This document shows, one piece after another, positions 5,458-6,647 of a DNA stretch of 6,647 bases. Source of the stretch: Desulfohalobiaceae bacterium (GTDB lineage: Bacteria; Desulfobacterota; Desulfovibrionia; Desulfovibrionales; Desulfothermaceae); assembly GCA_021737115.1 (NCBI GenBank), contig JAIPER010000199.1:1-6647 (forward strand). Direction: 5' to 3'. The notes under the pieces are model-generated. The model made no database searches. It had not been told where the DNA came from and was given only the letters and a program-made list of their open reading frames with translations. The stretch's first letter is position 1. Each line of letters opens with the position of its first letter. Made by a program: the position numbers and the translations under genes.

Positions 5458-5476
5458 GGGACCTCCTTTCGGACGT

Positions 5477-5501
5477 TATACCAAAAGTTGACATAAAGTC
5501 A
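5477..5501 (+). repeat. 25-bp direct repeat, copy 2
   Basis: This stretch, starting TATACCAAAAGTTGACATAA, matches 4889-4913 at 22 of 25 positions in direct orientation. It ends 1 nt before MITE copy 2. On the minus strand it forms part of the leader of the small membrane protein gene, about 20 nt before its start codons. Confidence 0.7.
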
Positions 5502-5502
5502 T

Positions 5503-5594
5503 TATACTGATCCAACTTAGCGTTTTGTGAAATTTGGGCCTGAACCCTTGGGGTCGCCAGTCTTTGTTGTAATAACCAAAATTGGATCAGTATA
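5503..5594 (+). mobile_element. MITE-like element, copy 2
   Basis: This copy has perfect 13-bp terminal inverted repeats, TATACTGATCCAA at 5503-5515 and TTGGATCAGTATA at 5582-5594, and is 92 bp like copy 1. It has no coding capacity; a central ACCC/GGGT dyad replaces the CTGGAG/CTCCAG stem of copy 1. It separates the c-di-GMP riboswitch from the small membrane protein gene. Read on the minus strand its left end and the adjoining base create TATAAT, with TTCACA 19 nt upstream inside the element, so it may carry an outward promoter toward that gene. Confidence 0.85.
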
Positions 5595-5655
5595 GCTTTT
5601 GAATGCGAAGCCGTGATCTGGAAAAAGCAGCGGAAGGCCTGAAGATTTGAGAGGA

Positions 5656-5711
5656 GGCTGACACAAAGAAGGGGTCGCTCTCTTTATAATAGGGAGCGGG
5701 GTGTGGCAGCC
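5656..5711 (-). promoter_or_regulatory. Possible riboswitch expression platform (alternative hairpin)
   Basis: On the minus-strand RNA, GGCTG..ACAC at the 3' edge of the aptamer (within 5701-5711) can pair with GTGTCAGCC (5664-5656) with a 2-nt bulge. The pairing encloses an 8-bp stem with one mismatch, CGCTCCCT/AGAGAGCG (5698-5691 with 5683-5676). The pairing would use aptamer nucleotides expected to contact the ligand, so the two folds should exclude each other. The sequence after the stem (TCCTCTCAAATC) is only weakly U-rich, so the mode of control is unclear. This is a hand-folded proposal. Confidence 0.4.
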
Positions 5712-5780
5712 CGGCTATCTCGGTGAGATCCGTGGCTTTCCGACCTTACCTCGCGATAAGTTTGGCTTTTTCCTGTGCTT
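5704..5780 (-). ncRNA. Class I cyclic di-GMP riboswitch (GEMM-I aptamer)
   Basis: Read on the minus strand this matches the GEMM-I architecture element by element. A GCACAGG..AAAAAGCCAAAC lead is followed by a 6-bp stem CTTATC/GGTAAG with one G-U, capped by a GCGA (GNRA) tetraloop. Then comes GTCGGAAAGCC, corresponding to GACGCAAAGCC of the V. cholerae Vc2 aptamer. A receptor-side helix CCACGG-ATCTC-ACC-GAGAT-AGCC follows, and the 3' core is GGGCTGCC. Using Vc2 numbering, G20 is kept, which favours c-di-GMP over the cGAMP-type variants with A20. Positions 21 and 46, a G-C pair in Vc2, are C and G here, a compensatory swap. The C that pairs with the second guanine of the ligand is also present. 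No Rfam search was possible; the hand alignment is strong. The downstream gene on this strand is the 47-residue membrane protein, beyond a MITE. Confidence 0.82.
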
Positions 5781-5785
5781 GATTC

Positions 5786-5812
5786 TGTATAAAAAAACTG
5801 ATTCACTGTCAA
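5786..5812 (-). promoter_or_regulatory. Probable promoter of the riboswitch transcript
   Basis: On the minus strand a perfect TTGACA (5812-5807) precedes TATACA (5791-5786) by 15 nt; a TACAGA at 17-nt spacing is an alternative -10. Transcription would start near 5780, at the first bases of the aptamer, which is where a riboswitch promoter should lie. The 15-nt spacing is slightly short. Confidence 0.55.
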
Positions 5813-5907
5813 GCACTTGTATCGGTTTACGAAAAGGACAAGCAAAATCGTCTGGGTGAAGATGTCCTCCACCCCCCACCGGATCAAGTACCCTAAGCAC
5901 TGTTTTC

Positions 5908-5927
5908 GTTCAGACACTAGTTCAGAC
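5908..5927 (+). repeat. 8-bp direct repeat upstream of the Nudix gene
   Basis: GTTCAGAC occurs at 5908-5915 and 5920-5927, a 12-bp period, ending 23 nt before the Nudix start codon. It could be a half-site pair for a regulator or chance; no promoter elements could be fixed around it. Confidence 0.25.
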
Positions 5928-5950
5928 TTCGAAGGAAAAGGGAGAGGATA

Positions 5951-6562
5951 ATGAAATGGCTTGAGTGGGCCAGGGAACTCCAGGCCCTTGGTCAGATAGG
6001 GGAAACTTTCAGCAGGAATGAACATGAAAAACAAAACTTCCAGAGGCTCCAGGAAATAGCCTCAGAAATGGTGGCCGAACATACCTGCTTTGATCAGAAG
6101 GCGCTTCTTGAATCGTTCTCTGCCCAGCCAGGGTACGCCACTGCCAAGATCGACGTGCGCGGGGCGGCTGTCAATCAGGGGCGGATACTCCTGGTCCGGG
6201 AACGCTCCGACGGAAAGTGGTGCCTGCCCGGTGGCTGGGCCGATGTGGGAGAAATGCCCTCGGAAATGGTGGCCAGGGAAGTCTTCGAGGAGAGCGGCTT
6301 CATTGTCCGGCCCCGCAAAGTCATCGGCGTCTTTGATGCCAACAGGGAAGGCCGGCCCCTGGAGTTCTTCCACGCCTACAAAATCATCTTCCTCTGCGAG
6401 ATCACCAGCGGCAGGGCCCGGTCAAGCATCGAAACCAGCGCTGTTGATTTTTTCAGTTTCGATGATCTGCCGCCCTTGTCCTTCAATCGGACCAACCAGC
6501 GGCACCTAAATGAAGTCCGGGCCCACATCGAGGAAGGCTCCAGACCGGCCGCCTTTGATTGA
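5951..6562 (+). CDS. Nudix hydrolase with N-terminal Nudix_N domain
   Basis: The 203-residue protein has an all-helical N-terminal domain (about 1-60, KWLEWARELQALGQIGETFS...), like that of Bacillus YjhB-type Nudix enzymes. The Nudix fold (about 63-195) follows. The complete Nudix box GX5EX7REUXEEXGU is present at 95-117, with Glu101, Arg109, Glu110, Glu113 and Glu114, the Mg-binding and catalytic set. WCLPGG directly precedes the box. Nudix enzymes hydrolyse nucleoside diphosphates linked to another moiety; relatives with this N-terminus act on substrates such as ADP-ribose or CDP-alcohols, but the substrate here cannot be read from sequence. GGGAGAGG a few bases upstream supports the ATG at 5951. 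The gene is transcribed away from the divergent c-di-GMP riboswitch promoter (about 140 nt apart) and converges on a membrane protein gene. Confidence 0.92.
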   Translation: MKWLEWARELQALGQIGETFSRNEHEKQNFQRLQEIASEMVAEHTCFDQKALLESFSAQPGYATAKIDVRGAAVNQGRILLVRERSDGKWCLPGGWADVGEMPSEMVAREVFEESGFIVRPRKVIGVFDANREGRPLEFFHAYKIIFLCEITSGRARSSIETSAVDFFSFDDLPPLSFNRTNQRHLNEVRAHIEEGSRPAAFD

Positions 6563-6572
6563 GGCCAAAGCT

Positions 6573-6591
6573 TTTCCTTCGCAAAAGGAAA
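6573..6591. terminator. Weak hairpin between converging genes
   Basis: TTTCCTT (6573-6579) and AAGGAAA (6585-6591) pair over 7 bp around a 5-nt loop, between the Nudix stop and the stop of the minus-strand membrane gene. The stem is A/T-rich and no long U-run follows on the plus strand; on the minus strand AGCTTT follows. It may be a weak bidirectional terminator. Confidence 0.3.
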
Positions 6592-6595
6592 CCGC

Positions 6596-6647
6596 TTAAA
6601 ACAGGCTGAAAACAATCAGCCCGGCGGTGAAGACCGTGATCAGGAAG
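6596..6647 (-). CDS. C-terminal end of a probable membrane protein (cut by window edge)
   Basis: Reading the minus strand from the right edge gives FLITVFTAGLIVFSLF followed by TAA at 6598-6596. Sixteen consecutive hydrophobic or small residues directly before a stop, in a convergent arrangement with the Nudix gene, look like the last transmembrane helix of an inner-membrane protein. The family cannot be identified from this fragment, and a chance open frame is possible because only 17 codons are visible. Confidence 0.5.
   Translation of the reverse strand, partial: FLITVFTAGLIVFSLF

Noticed and set aside
4889..5501. CRISPR-like direct repeats
   Set aside because: Only two copies, separated by about 560 bp of coding sequence, not a regular repeat-spacer array.
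5658..5690. Plus-strand CTGACA and TATAAT as a promoter for the Nudix gene
   Set aside because: The spacing is 21 nt, too long, and the TATAAT is the loop of the minus-strand hairpin.
5684..6034. Minus-strand open frame of 116 codons
   Set aside because: Overlaps the Nudix start and the riboswitch and its promoter; its translation has no family features and no ribosome binding site.

Overview
The window looks like a piece of a free-living Gram-negative anaerobe, most likely a deltaproteobacterium (Desulfobacterota, perhaps Desulfovibrionales-like). This is inferred from moderately GC-rich genes with strong AGGAGG-type ribosome binding sites, an NtrC-type sigma-54 activator, a DUF523/TudS desulfurase-type protein and a GEMM-I (cyclic di-GMP) riboswitch. 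No 16S or other decisive marker is present, so the placement is tentative.

Left part (1-2277). Two minus-strand genes, a DUF523/TudS-type protein cut by the window edge and a pyridoxamine-phosphate-oxidase-like flavin-binding protein, diverge from a plus-strand sigma-54 response regulator. The shared intergenic region carries a dyad (740-767) and a plausible sigma-70 promoter (794-822). The regulator has an unusual receiver pocket and an EAFTGA instead of GAFTGA sigma-54 contact loop.

Middle (2278-4767). A 740-bp low-density region contains a 48-codon minus-strand small ORF with a good ribosome binding site (2379-2525), preceded by a 12-bp perfect palindrome. The rest of that region has no convincing gene. 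It is followed by a tight three-gene plus-strand operon: arfB (ribosome rescue hydrolase), ubiX (flavin prenyltransferase, overlapping arfB by 4 nt) and a UPF0173-type metallo-beta-lactamase-fold hydrolase. The operon ends at a 34-bp perfect palindrome.

Right part (4768-6647). Two 92-bp copies of a MITE-like element with 13-bp terminal inverted repeats beginning and ending in TATA (4801-4892 and 5503-5594, same orientation, about 88% identical) flank a short segment. That segment holds an HU-family gene and an unannotated 47-residue single-pass membrane protein, both on the minus strand. A second, 25-bp direct repeat lies just inside each MITE, so the segment has the layout of a small repeat-bounded cassette. 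Further right, on the same minus strand, lies a well-formed class I cyclic di-GMP riboswitch (about 5704-5780) behind a TTGACA promoter. The MITE copy lies between this riboswitch and the small membrane protein gene, the first gene downstream of it. A Nudix hydrolase gene (plus strand) and the last 16 codons of a minus-strand membrane protein close the window.

The most interesting unit is therefore minus-strand 5812 to 4924: promoter, c-di-GMP riboswitch, possible alternative hairpin, MITE, tiny membrane protein, terminator, HU protein. Whether the riboswitch controls the tiny membrane protein, or was cut off from its target by the MITE, is the main open question.
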